Positions 54,331 through 64,000 of a DNA stretch of 64,000 bases are shown here, one piece after another (the stretch's first letter is position 1; each line of letters starts with the position of its first letter). Under the pieces are notes generated by a model, which saw nothing but the letters and a program-made list of their open reading frames with translations, searched no databases and was not told the DNA's origin. Origin of the DNA: DATEDA01 sp963754305 (lineage in GTDB: Bacteria; Pseudomonadota; Gammaproteobacteria; Burkholderiales; SG8-39); contig CAVWFR010000048.1 in NCBI GenBank assembly GCA_963754305.1, positions 88,372 through 152,371 on the forward strand, in the 5' to 3' direction. A program made the position numbers and the translations under genes.

Positions 54331-54397
54331 GGTCGCGCAAGCGGGCGCAAGCGGGCGCAAGCGGGCGCAAGCGGGCGCAAGCAGCGGGCGCAAGCGG
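54331..54397. repeat. 10-bp tandem repeat
   Basis: GCGGGCGCAA repeated at 54341, 54351, 54361 and 54371, with a fifth copy after a 3-base insertion (54384-54393) and degenerate flanking copies. Located between a methyltransferase and a glycosyltransferase end, in non-coding DNA. Likely slippage-prone. Confidence 0.85.
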
Positions 54398-54426
54398 GAA
54401 TCTCACGCCGAGGCTCCCTCGAATGC

Positions 54427-55657
54427 TCATCCGATCGTCGTCTCCGGCGCCGCGACTCGGCCGGCCGTCGCCCGATACGTCTCGCCGCGGAACTCGCGCC
54501 AGGCGCGCTCGACGAACGACGCGTACTCGGCCAAGAACCGGGCCGAGGAGAAACGGAGGGCATTTTCGCGGCACGCAGCGGCCGCGATTCGATGCTCGTT
54601 ACGCTCGAACTCCTCGATCGCCGCAACGATGGCCGGAACGCTCTGCTCGCGGAAGAACACACCAGTGGGGGCAGGGATCTTCGAGTCCGCGAATGCTCTC
54701 TGTCGCGCCGCCGCGGCCGTACGCGATGACCGGCGTACCCGACGCCTGCGCCTCGACGGGCGCGATACCGAAGTCCTCCTCGGCCGCGAACACGAACGCC
54801 CGGGCGCGTTGCATGAGGTCGCGCAGCGCTTCAGTGTCGCGGTACCCCAGCAGCTCGACGTTTGCGCCCGCGAGCGCGCGAATTTTCTCGCGCTCCGGCC
54901 CGTCGCCGACGACCAGCAGTCGCCTGCCCGGCATGCGCGCGAACGCCTCGACGATCAGGCCGATCCGTTTGTAAGGCACCAGCCGGGACGCCGTCAGGTA
55001 GAAATCGTCTCTTGCGCCCGCCGGCATGAATGCCTCGACGTCGACCGGCGGGTAGATCACGTGCGCGTCGCGGCGATAGATGCGCTGGATGCGCTGCCTG
55101 ATGAAGCGCGAATTGGCGATGAAGTGGTCGACGCCGTTCGCCGTCCGCTGGTCCCAGATTCGCAGGCGGTGCAGGCTCCACTTGGCGAGCCAGCCTCGAA
55201 GGCCGCGGTCGAGGCCGGTTTCGCGCAGGTACTGATGCTGCAGATCCCAGGCGTACCGCATCGGCGAATGCACGTAACTGACGTGCAGCTGGTCCGGCCC
55301 CGTAAGGACCCCTTTCGCGACCGCGTGCGAGCTGGAGAGCACCAGGTCGTAAGACGACACATCGAGCTGCTCGATCGCAAGCGGCATCAACGGCAAATAG
55401 CTGCGGTAATGTCGCCGCGCGCCGGGGAGTTTCTGGATGAACGTGGTCCGGACGTTCCGGCGGCCGATGAAGTTCCTGAGCGTGTCGGGCAGGAACTCGA
55501 CGACCGCAAACAGATCGGCCTGCGGGAAGATCTTCAGCAGCTGCTCGGTCACGCGCTCCGCGCCCGAGTAGACGAGCAGCCAGTCATGCACGACGGCGAC
55601 GCGCAGCTGGCGCGCGAACGGGGCAAGAAGCGCTGCGTCGGCCACGGGCGATCTCAT
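54427..55657 (-). pseudogene. glycosyltransferase family 4 with a C-terminal frameshift
   Basis: The main frame (55657-54599) encodes LRVAVVHDWLLVYSGAERVT, LTASRLVPYKRIGLIVEAFA and FAAEEDFGIAPVEAQASGTP, all standard GT4. Near 54665 the frame changes and FFREQSVPAIVAAIEEFERN continues to a stop at 54427. One extra C in the CCCTGCCCCCACTGG run accounts for it. Its N-terminus resembles that of the GT4 at 56805-58024, so the two are paralogues. Confidence 0.85.
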
Positions 55658-55661
55658 GCGC

Positions 55662-56798
55662 TCAGCCCGGCGATTCCGGGCGCTGAGAAGCCGCCGCCAG
55701 CGGTCGGTTCGCCGTGATTCGGAGGACCTCGTCCCAGTTGGTCAACGCCGCCTGCCGCCATGAGAACCGGGCGGCATGCGCGCGCCCGCGGTCTGACAGC
55801 GCGCGACGTTGCGGCACATCGGCCATCAGAGCGACCAGCTTGCGCGCGATGTCGTCCGGGGATTTCGCATCGCAGTACAGGGCGGCGTCCCCGCACACCT
55901 CGGGGATGGACGCCGCGTCCGAGGCGATCACTGGGCAGCCGCAACTCATCGCCTCGAGCGGCGGCAGGCCGAATCCTTCGTAGAGCGACGGATAGACGAA
56001 GCAGAAGGCATGCTCGTAGAGGGCGCGAAGCTCGCCGTCGCTCACGTAACCCACGCGCTTCACCGCTGCCGGCAGCGGCCTGGTCGCGGCTGCGAAGACG
56101 CGCGGATCGACCCCTCCGGCGATGACGAAATCGACGCCGGTATCCGTCAACAGCTCGATCGCACCGACCACGGCGCCGAAGTTCTTGGTCGGATTCGCGG
56201 TGCTGACCGCCAGCACGAACGGCCTCGTCCGCAGGCCGTGCCGGTCCAGGATGGCCGGGTCGGATACCGCCGAGAGGACGTGCTCGCCGGATTCGATCAC
56301 GACCCGGATCCGCGATTCGGCGATTCCGAGGCAGGCGGCGAGCTCGCGGCGGGAGAACGCGGAGACGGTGAGGATCGCCGGCGCGGTGTAAGCAAGCCCG
56401 CTCCATAGAAGGCGATACCAGCTCCTGAATGCCCGGCTGTACGCATGCGGCGCACGATACACGGCCGCGTCGTGAAGCGTAACGATCTGCGCTCTGCGGG
56501 CGAGCGGCGCGGTGTTGCAGAGATTGAGGAGGACGCCGCCCCGGCTCGACACCGGCAGCTCGAGTTGCTCCCAGGCATGTCCGGAGAGCCGACCAACGCG
56601 TCGGGTCCGGATGTGCTCGAGCGGGAGCGAATCGGCGCGCGACCGCGGCGTCAGCAGCGTGATCTCCGTCTCGCCGGGATCCAGAACGCGCTCGCGGAGC
56701 AGCCGGTCGAGCGCCTTCACCACCTCGCGCGCATAGCGCTGCACCCCGGTGACCGCCTGGGTGAGAAACCGCCCGTTGATGAAGACCTCCGTCGGCAC
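55662..56798 (-). CDS. glycosyltransferase family 4
   Basis: 378 residues, intact. The N-terminal half starts VFINGRFLTQAVTGVQRYAR. The donor half has LAVSTANPTKNFGAVVGAIE, YEHAFCFVYPSLYEGFGLPP with LEAMSCGCPVIAS (EX7E motif). It resembles rhamnosyl/mannosyltransferases that take part in O-antigen synthesis. It lies between two frameshifted paralogous GT4 genes. Confidence 0.92.
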   Translation of the reverse strand: MPTEVFINGRFLTQAVTGVQRYAREVVKALDRLLRERVLDPGETEITLLTPRSRADSLPLEHIRTRRVGRLSGHAWEQLELPVSSRGGVLLNLCNTAPLARRAQIVTLHDAAVYRAPHAYSRAFRSWYRLLWSGLAYTAPAILTVSAFSRRELAACLGIAESRIRVVIESGEHVLSAVSDPAILDRHGLRTRPFVLAVSTANPTKNFGAVVGAIELLTDTGVDFVIAGGVDPRVFAAATRPLPAAVKRVGYVSDGELRALYEHAFCFVYPSLYEGFGLPPLEAMSCGCPVIASDAASIPEVCGDAALYCDAKSPDDIARKLVALMADVPQRRALSDRGRAHAARFSWRQAALTNWDEVLRITANRPLAAASQRPESPG

Positions 56799-56804
56799 GC
56801 TCGC

Positions 56805-58024
56805 TCATCGCCTCTCGGCGTCGAACCACATCGGGCCGGTGCGGAAATCTCCCAGTCGCTCCTGGATGAAGCTGTCCAGTCGGTCGATGAACACGGAGGT
56901 GTCGAACGTCAGCGCATGCGCGCGAATCACCTGCGGCTCGAATCGCATCGCCACGAACCGCTGCAGCGCGAGCAGCAGGCTGTCCGATGTGGGCGCGCCG
57001 AACAGGACGCCGGTTTCCCCGTCCACGATGGTCTCCAGGGCCAGACCGCGCCCAAGCGCGACCACCGGCCGGCCGCACGCCATCGCTTCCAGCGGCGCGA
57101 TACCGACATCGTCCTCGCCGGCAAAGATCAGCGCGCGGCAACGGCTCATGAGCGCCGGCAGCTCTTGGTCGGACACACGGCCGAGGAAGGACACACGCTT
57201 TCCCGCCATCCGCCGGAGCTTCGCCTCGGCGGCCCCGGTTCCCGCGATGAGCAGCCGGTGCGAGGTGCGGTTCACCGCGTCGATCACGATGATCGATGTT
57301 GTTGCGCGCGGTCAGCCGCGACACGACGAGGAAGTAGTCGTCCGGAGCGGGCGACACGAAAAAGCGCGTGGTCTCTACCGGCGGGTAGATCACCGCGGCC
57401 TCGCGGCGATAAGCGGCGGAAATTCGGCCGGCGACGAACTCGGAGATCGCGACGAAGTGGTCGACGCTCTCGGTAGTACGCACGTCCCACGTCTTCAGCC
57501 GATCCAGTTTCGACCGCAGGAACAGGTCGCCACGCCGGGCGGATACCGTGCTCGCGGAAATAGGCCTGCCGGTTCCACACCAGCGGGATTGGCGTGTAGC
57601 AGTAGCAGATGTGCAACGTGCCTCGGGGTATCCGGACACCTTTGGCGAACGCGCTGCTGCTGCTCAGCACCACGTCGAACCCGGAAAGATCGAAGCTCTC
57701 CATCGCGGAGGGGTACATCGCCATATGCTTGTGGTGATCCTCGCCGAGGATTGGCAGGCGCTGCATGAACGAAGTGCGCACGTCCATGCCGCGAAACGCC
57801 TCGGGCAGCTTGTCGGGGTGGAAGACCGGTGTGAAGATCGGCGCGGTGGGATACATCCGGTGCATGACCGCGAGTACGCTCTCGGCGCCGCCGGCCTCGT
57901 TGAGAACGTCGTGGACGATCGCGAGCTTTATGCCGGCGGCAGGTTCCGTTTCTCGCCCCGTCGGGGCGGAGGGTCCCGAAGACCGAGCGGATTCCGAGTG
58001 CTCGTGGGTAGCGGTGCTCATCAC
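56805..58024 (-). pseudogene. glycosyltransferase family 4 with two frameshifts
   Basis: Three successive frames give one GT4: LAIVHDVLNEAGGAESVLAV and FDVVLSSSSAFAKGVRIPRG; then TWDVRTTESVDHFVAISEFV to YFLVVSRLTARNN; then LIFAGEDDVGIAPLEAMACG and RPVVALGRGLALETIVDGET. The breaks are near 57530 and 57295. Together it would be ~405 residues. Either two sequencing errors or a decaying gene. Confidence 0.8.
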
Positions 58025-58039
58025 GGCCCGGCCCCGCGG

Positions 58040-58793
58040 CTATCGTCCCGGCTTCCGCAGCAGGACGAAAGCAAAGCTCGTCATGGACGCACGCGGATGA
58101 CGGCACAAGTAGGCCGCGGTGCGGCTGCTGGCCCACCGGAGCACGGGGATCCGACTGTAGTAGTCGTACCCGAAAAAGCCGCGGTAGGACACGACCTCGT
58201 AACCCAACCCTTCCAGCCGCGCAAGTTGCGTGCTCGTCGGGCCTCGGCACCACGAATACCGCGCCGGGAACTTGGCGTGCTGGTATTCATCCCGCGGAGC
58301 GAACGCTCGCAGCGCGACGCTCGACACGTTCTCGGGCAGGAGCCGATTGGCGATGAACGCCGGTGCATACAAGGTGGGAAAAAAGTGAAACGCCAACCCC
58401 CCCGGTGCCAGCAGCCGGAACACGTTTTGATGAAATGCCTGCCCGCTCCGGACGTGCTCGGCCAGCATTTTCGAGAACATGAAATCGAATCGCTCCGTCG
58501 GCGGAAGCTCGTCGCCGCAGATGTCCGCCGCGACTTTCCGGTAACCCGCCGGCGCCTTGTCGAGCTCGGCCGGAGAGATGTCGAGGATCGTGTAGTCGAT
58601 CCCGCGCTCCTCGGCGAACGAAAGAGGCAGCGCGGGGTTCGCGCCGCCGCCGATCTCGCACACCGTCTTTGGGCTGATAGTCCTCGACGAGCCGGCTGAG
58701 CGTCTCCGTGTGCCGCTGCCAGGCTTCGAGAAAGAAGCCGTACGAAACGCCGGCGGGCACCACCGGCACCGAGGCGCGGATCACGGCGCTCAT
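58040..58793 (-). pseudogene. class I SAM-dependent methyltransferase with an N-terminal frameshift
   Basis: ATG 58793 opens MSAVIRASVPVVPAGVSYGF, FLEAWQRHTETLSRLVEDYQ in one frame; near 58665 it changes to TVCEIGGGANPALPLSFAEE (SAM motif I), FDFMFSKMLAEHVRSGQAFH and FHFFPTLYAPAFIANRLLPE. About 250 residues when rejoined. The middle and C-terminal parts are otherwise intact. Typical of sugar or lipid methyltransferases in the cluster. Confidence 0.75.
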
Positions 58794-58859
58794 TTGCGAC
58801 GCAGGCCGTCCACGCTGGCCGCGGTCTTCCGGAACTCGACCAGGACCGGCGAGGCGCTG

Positions 58860-60136
58860 CATCTTCAGGTGATGAGCACGGTGAGCCGCTTGCCTGCAGC
58901 TCCAGCCGGTTCCAGCCCTCGCGCAGCGGTAACCTTCGGCTGCCTGTCAACCCGACGGCCGTCCCGACATCGTCGACGACGCACCGTAACGGTAGCCACA
59001 GACTCGAGCTCCGCCGAGCTTCGGTGCGCGCTCGGGCGATCCACAAGCGCGACGACCGTTGTGTCATCCGTCGCTGTGCCGAAGACGGATCACCCATTCG
59101 CCGCCGGGGGTCGGCACGCGCTCGCCCGAAATGCTGGGCGCGACGAGCGGGGCCACCGCGCTGCATCGCGCGATACGCCGGCTTGGGCGCGAGGCTGGCG
59201 TCGGTCAGGCCGAAATTGTGCTGAATGTCGTTCGGGTCGGTCCCGCTGTCCTGCAGCTCGTACCACCACATGCCTTTCACGAACGGCATCGTGCGCACGG
59301 CCGAGATAGGGTGCGCACGAGATAGTCGGCCGCCGTGTCCGGCGCGACGCCGAGCCGCGAATCGAACGTCGGCCAACCGGTCTCGGTGATGTAAACCGGC
59401 GGCACCGTTCCGCCATTCAGCCGCCGCGAGCCGCTTGCCGAGGTCGCGAAAGGTAGGCACGAGCAGCTCGGGCGTGCCGTCTTTGCCGGCGTGAAACATG
59501 TACGGATGGATGGAGAGCACGTCCATGTGCTTCATGCCGCCGAGCTCCACGAGCCGCTCGGTCCAGCGCTCGTTGCCGTCCACTGCTCCGCCGATCACGA
59601 TCGCCGAGGGATCTGCCTGCTTCACGGCGGGATAGGTTGCCTGCAGCAACCGCAGATAGGTCTCCGGAGAGTTCATTTCGGTGGTCGGGTTGTTGTGGCC
59701 CATGCCCCCGTTCCATTCGTTCCAGACTTCGTAGTGCCCACCTTCCCGCGATAGGTGGTCGCCGAGAACCGCGCGTAGGCCGCGAACGCGCTTCGCGCGT
59801 GGTCGGTCAAGGGAAAGCCTCCGCCGTAAAGGGCATGACCGTAGTCGAGGATCAGTACCGGCTCCAGACCCGCGGTCAGTGCGCCGTCCAGCGCGGTCCT
59901 CACGCGCGCGGTGGTGTCTCCGGTCAGCGAGAATCGATGCCGGGACGGGTCTCGATGCTCGACCAGTGAGTCCCGGAACGCGCGGATGCCGTGCGTTCCG
60001 CTGAGGGCGAAGCATTGGTCACGTCGCCGCGGCTTACCCGAAGTGTGTACCTACGCCGACCCAGAACTGCACGGGCGGGCGCGCCTGACCTCAGCGCGAA
60101 GAACGCTGTTCCACTGCCGGCGATTCGCTTGATCAT
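58860..60136 (-). pseudogene. secreted glycoside hydrolase (GH39/cellulase-like) with several frameshifts
   Basis: Fragments across three frames: start MIKRIAGSGTAFFALRSGAP (signal-like), WVGVGTHFG, then GLEPVLILDYGHALYGGGFP, then HYEVWNEWNGGMGHNNPTTE with the catalytic-type NE, MDVLSIHPYMFHAGK and FVKGMWWYELQDSGTDPND. It is a barrel glycosidase such as those found in exopolysaccharide loci. At least three one-base shifts separate the pieces; the native enzyme would be ~420 residues. ATG 60136 is in the same frame as the upstream polymerase tail, with no stop in between. Confidence 0.6.
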
Positions 60137-61490
60137 GCTCGATTCCCCTCTTGCATTCGGCTGGATGCGGCGGACTGGCTCCGGGACCGGCGTCGCCTTG
60201 ACCTCCAGGATCTCGTGATACGCGATGCCGAGAAACAGCCACATCGACGGGTAGCCGTACTCCGGGACGGCGATCATGAGCGTAACGAGCAGCACGAGCA
60301 CCGCCGCCTTGAGCCCTTGCGCTGCGCAGGTCGTTGCCGAGCTTGAAGATCGGGTACAGGAAAGCGGCGATCGCGATCGCAAGGCCGAGCACGCCGACGT
60401 TGATGAAGGAGAGTCGTGAACATGTTCGAGCCGCGCGTATATCCCCAGCCCACGCCGAAGAGCTGCATCGTCAGCGGCGCGGCGAGAAAATACGCGGATC
60501 CCGTCCTCGAAGCTGCGGTAACGATCTATCCCCGAGATCGACGCGAGGGTCAGCTTGCTGACCAGCACTTTGTCGACCGACGTCTACGACCACTTCGACG
60601 TTCAGCGCCCAGAGCCCGGCGACGATGATGAACGCGGCCGCAGCCGCGAGGCTCAGCCGGTCGATCTTGTGAAACCACACGATTCGCGCGAAAAGATAAA
60701 CCGCAATGCCGAGCACCGCCGTCGTCGACGCCGTCAGCAGCAGCGACAGCAACAGGAACCACTGCGTCTTGTTCCTGCCGGTGTGCAGGGCATAGATCCA
60801 GAACGGGAGAATCGTGAACGCGTACATGGCCGGCTCGCCGGTCAGGCTCTTCAGCCGCTGCATGAGTATAGGACCCAGCGAGATCGTCTGGAACCAGCTT
60901 CCCGGGTGGAAGCCCGCGCCGAACGTCCGGTTGGAAAGAAAATCGCCCGGCCGTTGGGCGATCGCGAAAAAGCAGAGCTCGTAGATGCCGTAGGCGGCGA
61001 GCAGGGCCGCTCCGGCAAGCATCCAGCGATCCCATTCGCGCCGATAGAACCAACGGACGAACACGAACGTCGTGACTCCGGCGAACAGGTACATCGATTG
61101 GGTAAAGAGCGTCTTACGCAACACAACTGACTTGTCCAGCGGGTCCACCAGCTCTAGTCCCGCCAGGTGGCGCAGGGTCAATCCCGCGAGCGCGAGCTGC
61201 GATACGGCGGTGAACGCAACGAAGCAGGCCGCGATCCAGAGCAGCGTCTTGTAGAAGTTTCTGGCGCCGTCGAACGACATGAGCAGCAACGCCACCGGCG
61301 GGAAGAGCAGGGCGAGCGCAAGCAGATTCGCGGGCGTAGTGCCCTGCACGAACGGGATCACGAGGATGGATGCGACCGGAATCACCAGTGCCCACACGTA
61401 AAAGTAGCGATCGGCAGGTCTGGACGCGGCGGCGCCGATCTTGCGTCGTCCGGGAGCCCGTATTCTGGTGGTCCGTTCCATGACCGTCAT
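60137..61490 (-). pseudogene. O-antigen ligase/polymerase-like membrane protein, frameshifted
   Basis: From ATG 61490 or 61481: polytopic (ADRYFYVWALVIPVASILVI, TTFVFVRWFYRREWDRWMLA, PFWIYALHTGRNKTQWFLLL) with a large periplasmic-type loop. The sequence TRTFGAGFHPGSWFQT is typical of Wzy/WaaL relatives in exopolysaccharide clusters. After about 60580 frames change several times (SISGIDRYRSFEDGIR, MQLFGVGWGYTRGSNMF, LVTLMIAVPEYGYPSMWLFL). About 430 residues when repaired. It would polymerise or ligate lipid-linked units on the periplasmic side. Confidence 0.7.
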
Positions 61491-61606
61491 AGAGCAAGGC
61501 GCTGATTCTCGGGTCGTCCGCTTGGCGGCGTCTCCTGCCGCAGCCGCCTTGCACAAGCTAAACAGGCAAGCGAATACCGTGCCCGTAGCGCGTCATCCTT
61601 CATTGG

Positions 61607-62473
61607 TCAGATGCTTGTGTGCCGTCCGGCGCGGTAGCCACGGAAGCCGGACACAAACCCTTGTAGACGCTTGAGATACAGATTTCGCCGGCCGCCCCTG
61701 AAAATAGCCGCCGCCGCCGCAGCACCCAGGAGCATCCGGGCCGAGTAGAGGATAACAGGCGCGGTGGGCCATTTTGCGAGTAGTGCGCCGCTTCCACGTG
61801 CATAGCCGTAGGCGCGCGCGGCGCCTTCGGGGGAGCAATCGGCTGCCTTGTCCGGATGGTAAAAGCGGAGCGTGTGAGAGTAGTGCGCCTCCCCGGGGGG
61901 CAGTTCTTTCAGCAGGCGGAGCAACAACTCGGCGCCCTCATCGGAGCCGAAATCGCTGCCGACGCCGAAATGCTCGTCGTAGCCGCCGGCGCGCGCAAAC
62001 GTGCTGCTGTCGAAGAACATGGTGAACTCGATGTTCCTTCCCCACATCGTCCATGCTGTCAGGGGCCGCTCGTCCAGGGCGAACCGGGTCGTGGAAGGGT
62101 CCCCGCTCCGGTCGATGCACATCCCGACCAGCACCTTGATCGGCTGCGTCGTCAGTCGCCGCTTCACGTCCTCGAGCAGCATCGGCGTCAGCTCGCAATC
62201 GTCGTCCGGAAAGTTGAGCACCTTGCCGATCGCGTGTCGCGCCCCGTAGTTGCGCGCCCGCGCGGCGCCACGGAAATTCACGCGCAGGTGCCGAATCGGG
62301 AACCTGTCGCCGAAAGGCTCGAGGACTTGGCGCAGCCGCTCATCGTGATTCTGATCCACGACTATGCACTCGAGATCCTTGCACGTCGAACAATCCAGCG
62401 ATTGGAAGAGCTGGCCGAGCTCGACCGTGCGTCCGACCGTCGGGATGATCAACGAGAAGAAAGGATTGGACAT
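61607..62473 (-). CDS. glycosyltransferase family 2
   Basis: 288 residues, intact. GT-A fold: FSLIIPTVGRTVELGQLFQS, CIVVDQNHDERL, ARNYGARHAIGKVLNFPDDD (DXD-like), FARAGGYDEHFGVGSDFGSD and EGAELLLRLLK. It is smaller and more divergent than the GT2 at 40.5 kb. It lies between the polymerase-like gene and a frameshifted GT4. Confidence 0.86.
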   Translation of the reverse strand: MSNPFFSLIIPTVGRTVELGQLFQSLDCSTCKDLECIVVDQNHDERLRQVLEPFGDRFPIRHLRVNFRGAARARNYGARHAIGKVLNFPDDDCELTPMLLEDVKRRLTTQPIKVLVGMCIDRSGDPSTTRFALDERPLTAWTMWGRNIEFTMFFDSSTFARAGGYDEHFGVGSDFGSDEGAELLLRLLKELPPGEAHYSHTLRFYHPDKAADCSPEGAARAYGYARGSGALLAKWPTAPVILYSARMLLGAAAAAAIFRGGRRNLYLKRLQGFVSGFRGYRAGRHTSI

Positions 62474-62632
62474 CGCCGGCCGAGCGCCGCTCGCGAGTCA
62501 GACCGCGGCTCCGGACAGCGACGCGGTTACGGGCGTGGTCGACCGCCATTCGGCGCCAAGGCCATCGATATCGATGATCGGGTCCTCGATCGCGTGTCGC
62601 GAGTGGAGATCGTGTGCCGCCTGCCGGAACCC

Positions 62633-63947
62633 TTATCGGTCATCCCGCAACCTTTGCTCTTCGAGAACGCACGCGTGATTTCCGGAGACCTCGCCGACCG
62701 TCCCTCGCACCGCATCGCCCACGATCGCGGCGAAGCGCTCGTTCGTCAATTCGCGGCTGATGCGCTCGTAGCCGCTCGCAGCGATCGCGCGGGCCAGCGC
62801 CGGGTTCTTCAACACGCCGATGCAGTGCTCGGCGAAACGCGGTGCATTGTCGGCGACGAGCATATCCACACCGCTGCGCAGGACGGGGCGATGTCCGTCG
62901 AGGACCCGCGAAGTCGCGACGACCATCCGCCCATAGTGGTAAGCCTCGAGCGCCTTGATGGTCGAGCCGCCGCCTGCACGCATCGGCGCCACGCTGGCGG
63001 TCGCGCGCGCGTAGACCTCGCTCAGGCGCTCCACGAAACCAAGCAGCTCGACCCGCGGGGTGGGATGCCCACCGCCGGCACAACCGTTCCGACCCCTTAC
63101 CCGCGATCAGGAAGCGCGCGTCGGGGATTCCCCTCAGCACGACGGGCCATATCTCGGTCAGGAACCATTCGACTGCATCGCGATTGGGCGGGTAATCCAG
63201 CAGGCCGAGGAACATCAGCGCCGGCCGGTCCGGCAGCTCGAAGCTCGGCGGGCGGGTCCGGTCCGGAATCTCTGGCAGATTCGGGAGGAGGCTCGCGCGC
63301 AGCCAGGGGAATGCTTCACGCTCCCCGCTCCCGCAGAAGAAGTAGTGCGCACGACTCAGGGCGCCGTGCTTCAGCCGGACGCGCAGAATGACCCGATCGT
63401 TCAGCAGGCGAACCAGCGCGCCGAGCCAGGCCTTTGCGCCGCGAAGGGTGCGCCAGGGCGGTGAGAACACCGCATCGTCGAAATCTACGATCAAAGGAAC
63501 GTCCTTCGGCACGATTATTTTCGCCACCGGCTTGACGTACCGGCTGACGATCAGATCGTAGGCGCCCAGATGAACGTGTCTGGCGACCTCGCGCGTCACG
63601 GACGAGGATGGGATGTCGAAATGGGGCAGCGCGAAAGGGTTGGCGATTCTGATGTCGAGATGCATGACCCGCACGCTGCCGAGCCGGTGCTCGGTGAGCT
63701 GCCGCTCGACCACCTTCCGGTAGCCGAAGAACAGAACGAGCACCTCGGTGTCGCCGTAACGCGCGAGCGCTTCCAGCAGCAGCCGGGTGCGTTGCGGCGC
63801 GCCGCCCCAGGGTTCGAGCGGCGAGACGCAGGTCAGCAGCAGGACTTTGGGTTTGCGTACGCTGGGCGCCACGGGATCGTCAGCGATATCTGCGCGATAG
63901 TCGGCCAAAGAATCTCGATAGCTCAGAGTTCGATCTGAGCGCGACAC
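62633..63947 (-). pseudogene. glycosyltransferase family 4 with a frameshift
   Basis: Start ATG 63947 gives a GT4-like N-terminus VLLLTCVSPLEPWGGAPQRT and VPLIVDFDDAVFSPPWRTLR, then LMFLGLLDYPPNRDAVEWFL. Near 63085 the frame changes to YARATASVAPMRAGGGSTIK, ALEAYHYGRMVVATSRVLDG, ending at a stop at 62633. About 435 residues when repaired. The gene is the first of the glycan run on the minus strand at this end of the window. Confidence 0.78.
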
Positions 63948-64000
63948 GGTCTGCTCATCGACTTCGCGGTCATGACGGCCTCTCGTTATACCGTAACGCA

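Noticed and set aside
54331..54397. possible CRISPR array
   Set aside because: Ten-base units are directly adjacent with no spacers; no other regular repeat-spacer pattern was seen in the window and no cas-type gene is present.
54329..55717. 462-residue plus-strand ORF over the GT4 gene
   Set aside because: Antisense of a clear GT4 gene; starts inside the 10-bp repeat.
61856..63391. 511-residue plus-strand ORF across GT2 and GT4 genes
   Set aside because: Shadow of minus-strand glycosyltransferases; low-complexity Arg/Ala/Glu composition.

Overview
The window reads as a high-GC proteobacterial chromosome, most likely a betaproteobacterium. The evidence is the gene set at the left end (recG, ubiA, ubiD, a DUF4124-plus-transglycosylase protein, paired DUF4870 membrane proteins) and a remnant of an acyl-CoA ligase of the type linked to exosortase A in betaproteobacterial exopolysaccharide loci. 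No rRNA, tRNA or CRISPR array was seen. Placement is by gene content only; no database search was possible.

Layout. (1) Positions 1-8200 are ordinary core genome: the recG end, ubiA, a short-chain dehydrogenase without the usual Tyr/Lys, a membrane protein, ubiD, two DUF4870 proteins, a secreted propeller-like protein, a lytic transglycosylase, a broken glycosyltransferase and galE. (2) Positions 8200-23500 are a mobile-element sink. An ISL3 transposase is split by an IS256-type remnant. A DUF707-like protein follows. A large lipoprotein fuses a GH5-like domain, two near-identical repeats and a class C beta-lactamase-type hydrolase. An IS110 element has structured upstream DNA. Finally there is a three-level nest: an IS21 element (17881-20633, 5-bp target duplication) sits inside a serine recombinase gene, and that recombinase element sits inside a group II intron reverse transcriptase. 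(3) Positions 23500-45400 are a polysaccharide or secondary-glycan locus: nucleotidyltransferase, CapK/PaaK-like ligase, NHL protein, asparagine synthetase, SGNH hydrolase, flippase, phosphodiesterase-type protein, two repeat-built membrane proteins, a UGM/amine-oxidase-like flavoprotein, and GT2 and GT39 glycosyltransferases. It is interspersed with gene stubs (carbamoyltransferase, DUF5989, epimerases, AMP-ligase) that show it has been recombined repeatedly. (4) Positions 45400-50040 hold an IS5-type element and two 410-bp direct repeats of an IS91-type transposase 3' end, bracketing methyltransferase genes. (5) Positions 50040-64000 are a second glycan cluster, mostly on the minus strand: TylF-type and other methyltransferases, five GT4 glycosyltransferases, a GT2, an O-antigen ligase/polymerase-like protein and a glycoside hydrolase. 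Many of these are broken by single-base frameshifts.

How the genes fit together. The intact genes of regions 3 and 5 could build and export a heavily methylated surface glycan: sugar activation (NTP transferase, galE), assembly (GT2/GT4/GT39), lipid-linked export (flippase, polymerase-like protein) and decoration (methyltransferases, SGNH hydrolase, asparagine synthetase-like amidation). The density of stubs and nested elements points to a locus that turns over quickly. The many one-base frameshifts in 54-63 kb could be real decay or sequencing error, and raw reads would be needed to decide.
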